Shown here one piece after another: positions 61,861 through 64,000 of a DNA stretch of 64,000 bases (the stretch's first letter is position 1; each line of letters begins with the position of its first letter). Both the position numbers and the translations under genes were made by a program. Under the pieces are notes generated by a model. The model was not told where the DNA came from. It worked only from the letters and a program-made list of their open reading frames with translations, and made no database searches. Origin of the DNA: Timema cristinae (Eukaryota; Arthropoda; Insecta; Phasmatodea; Timematidae). The stretch covers positions 59,268,234-59,332,233 of the forward strand of contig JBCFYV010000001.1 in NCBI GenBank assembly GCA_039000515.1, given 5' to 3'.

Positions 61861-64000
61861 CGGGAAAAAAAACTCCTTTCATTTTCCCCCAAACAAACTT
61901 GGCCTACATTTTTTAAAAACAGTTTTTTCCCCGGGTATATCCCCTGAAAAAATTGGGTTTAAAAAAGGTAAAATTTTTACCCCTTTTGCATTAAAAACAA
62001 TACAAAAAGAAAAACCAACATAATGGGGGTTAAAAAAAAAGGGGTTCCAACTCAGTTTTGGCTCCCCCGCACTGCATATATGGGGGAAAAAGATTTCTAT
62101 AAATATTGAAAATTTTTTTTTTTTTAAAAATTTTTTAAAAAAAAATATATTTAAAATTTTTTTTTTAAAAAAAAAACATAAAAAAATTTAAATTTTAAAT
62201 TTAAAAAAAACTTGCAATATATAAAAAAAAATTTTTAGTCTAATGTCTAAAAGAATAAATTTTTTAAATGTCATTTTTTTAAAAATTTTTGGGAAATAAA
62301 GGGAATTTTCCCCCCGGACTGGGGGCGGGGGACAGGGCAATACCCCTTTGGGGGAAAAGTCAGTCCAGTATGACCATGGCCATTTTGAAACAATGACAAA
62401 TTTTTGAACTGCCCCCAAAATTAAAACCCTTAAAAAATTTTTTTTTTCTCCTTTTTTTTTGGGGGTTTTTTTCTTTGAATTTTTTTTTCACCAACCCTTT
62501 TTTTTTAATTTTTTTTCCCAAAAATTTTAGTTTTGGGGCCAAACATGGTTTTTTTTTTAATTTTTGGGAAATTTAAATCCAGTATGGGTAAAAATTTTAA
62601 AAATCCAATCCCCGTGGGAAAATTTGTTTTTAAGGGCCCCTTTTTCCCAACCAAAATCTATTAGATGGGGAGGTATCGGTGGGGAAAAAAAACCCTTTTT
62701 CCAAAAAAAATTCAAAACCCTGAATGGAATATTCGTGCAACCATTCTTCTAACTGAAGTGTTTTTTATTTTTATTTAAAAGAAAAAGCGGTGGGGGAAAA
62801 ATTCTAATTTGGGGGGTGTAGGAATAGTTTTTTGTGTGCCATACATTTCTAAAATATGTCATCACAAAAAATTTGGAAAAAACCGGGAAATTTTGGGGGA
62901 CTTTCAAACCCTTTTCTTTTCTTTCATATCATTTAAATTTTATTCATTTGCACGCCATTTATTTTTTTTAAAAAAATTTGGGGCCCCCAAGGGGGGTTAA
63001 AGAAAAAATTTTTAAAAATTTTAGGTGAATTTTTCAATGAAAAAAAATTTTTTTCCCCCTTTTCCCCTTTTTTGTAAGGACTATCGAAAAGGTATTTAAA
63101 AAACTTGAGCCCCCTTTTTTATTTTTTCAAACTCATTTCCCCCCCCTTTTTTAACCTTTTTTTTTTAAAATTTGGAGAATGTTAAAATAAAAATTTTTGG
63201 ATTTTGAAAAAAACTTGAGAAAAACAAAAAAAAATTTTTCGAATGCCACTTTTTTTGATCAGTCACAAAAAGCTGTTTGTGCATTTTTTAAAAAAACCCC
63301 TGACTGTAAAGTTTTTTTTGCTTTTTTTTGGGGTTTTGCCTGTTACCTCCCCCTTCCTGTAAAAACCACAAAGTCAACGTTTTTTCCCAAGTCACTGTTT
63401 TTAAAAATCCCCCGTAACATATTCACAAAAAAAAACCCCCCGCTATTCTCATTTTTTTGCTTTTCAAAATATTTTTTTTGGTTCCTTTAACCCAAAATAT
63501 TCAATTTCCTTTTAAAATTTTTTTTTAGAAATTTTTAAAATTTTGGAAACACTTTTTGAGGCCTAAAGTATAAAAAAAAATTTTTTTTTACAATAAAGAA
63601 AAAACAACAAAAAAATTTTTTGACATTGTAGCCCTTTTTTTTTTAGTAAAACCCTTTTTATTTTTTTTGGGATAAAAAACCATAGAAAAAAAAAAACCCT
63701 TTTCCCCGGGACATTTTTTTTTTAAAACAAGGGGGGCCCCTTTTCCCCCACCTGACTGTACATTACATACAAAAAACCCCCAAAATAGAAGAAAATTTTT
63801 TGGGGGGTTTTGGAAAAGGGGAAAAAAAAACCCCACCTCTTAAAAAAACTTGGGGCAAAAAAATTTTTTTTTCCTTTTTTTTTGTTTCCTTTCGGGGGCT
63901 TATTGATTGTTTTCTTGTTTCTCACCCCCCGGATTTAAAAGTTTTTTGGGGTTCGTCACAAATTTAAAAGGGTTTTCCCCCTTTTAATGTTTTCGGTTGG

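Larger units (their letters stand above)
50580..64000. other. Homopolymer-smeared low-information sequence, part 2
   Basis: The texture deteriorates gradually from about 50,580 and is fully smeared by about 51,250. As on the left side, ORFs here are rich in Phe, Lys, Pro and Gly and are open on both strands. Patches such as 52,190-52,460, 54,880-55,040 and 60,480-60,860 are less affected but hold no recognisable gene. Two minisatellites stay visible through the noise and are listed separately. Confidence 0.65.

Noticed and set aside
1..64000. tRNA, rRNA and CRISPR elements
   Set aside because: I looked for tRNA B-box-like words, conserved rRNA cores and spaced direct repeats and found none that hold up. 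The regular arrays are minisatellites without spacers.

Overview
The window looks like a stretch of an AT-rich animal (probably arthropod) genome. It contains short exons flanked by AG/GT splice signals, long introns, a MADF-type coding fragment, dispersed repeats, a fold-back element and minisatellites. There is nothing bacterial: no operons, no Shine-Dalgarno sites and no long ORFs. The assignment to arthropods is inference.

Only about a third of the window is sequence of normal texture: 1-2,410 and about 33,300-50,600. The other two thirds (about 2,410-33,300 and 50,600-64,000) is 'homopolymer-smeared'. It is built almost wholly of runs of 3-10 identical bases of all four kinds, with extremes of A29, T24, G18 and G17. 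Every ORF there is a Phe/Lys/Pro/Gly/Asn-rich by-product of those runs. I read this as unpolished, error-laden consensus, and I annotate no genes in it. One part of it (about 22.2-31.2 kb) is also strikingly depleted of G on the + strand.

Layout. 1-2,410: a two-exon fragment of a MADF (Myb/SANT-like) gene at 1,146-1,430, broken by in-frame stops, and a cluster of GTGGACAC motifs. 2,410-33,300: smeared sequence. 33,300-50,600: a multi-exon + strand gene. Its exons at 35.35, 35.73, 37.56, 38.61, 40.28, 47.19 and 49.33 kb encode acidic and coiled-coil segments followed by a zinc finger of the zf-C3H1 type. That finger (C-x7-C-x4-C-x3-H) is the hallmark of ZFC3H1/Red1, the nuclear exosome adaptor. 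Several exons need single-base frame changes to read through. The finger itself needs one extra base in a GG run, which in this contig is more simply explained by sequence errors than by gene death.

The large intron between the 40.3 and 47.2 kb exons holds a same-strand block of decayed coding sequence (about 42.3-46.5 kb). It has many open segments of 40-90 codons separated by stops and frame changes, and I do not recognise its family. It is the best candidate here for something undescribed, possibly an old mobile or viral insertion. Another intron holds a fold-back element with about 85-100 bp arms and a 17-bp flanking direct repeat (38,969-39,281). The right-hand smeared region contains two minisatellites, both with a period near 51 bp (58.7-59.26 and 60.85-61.86 kb).
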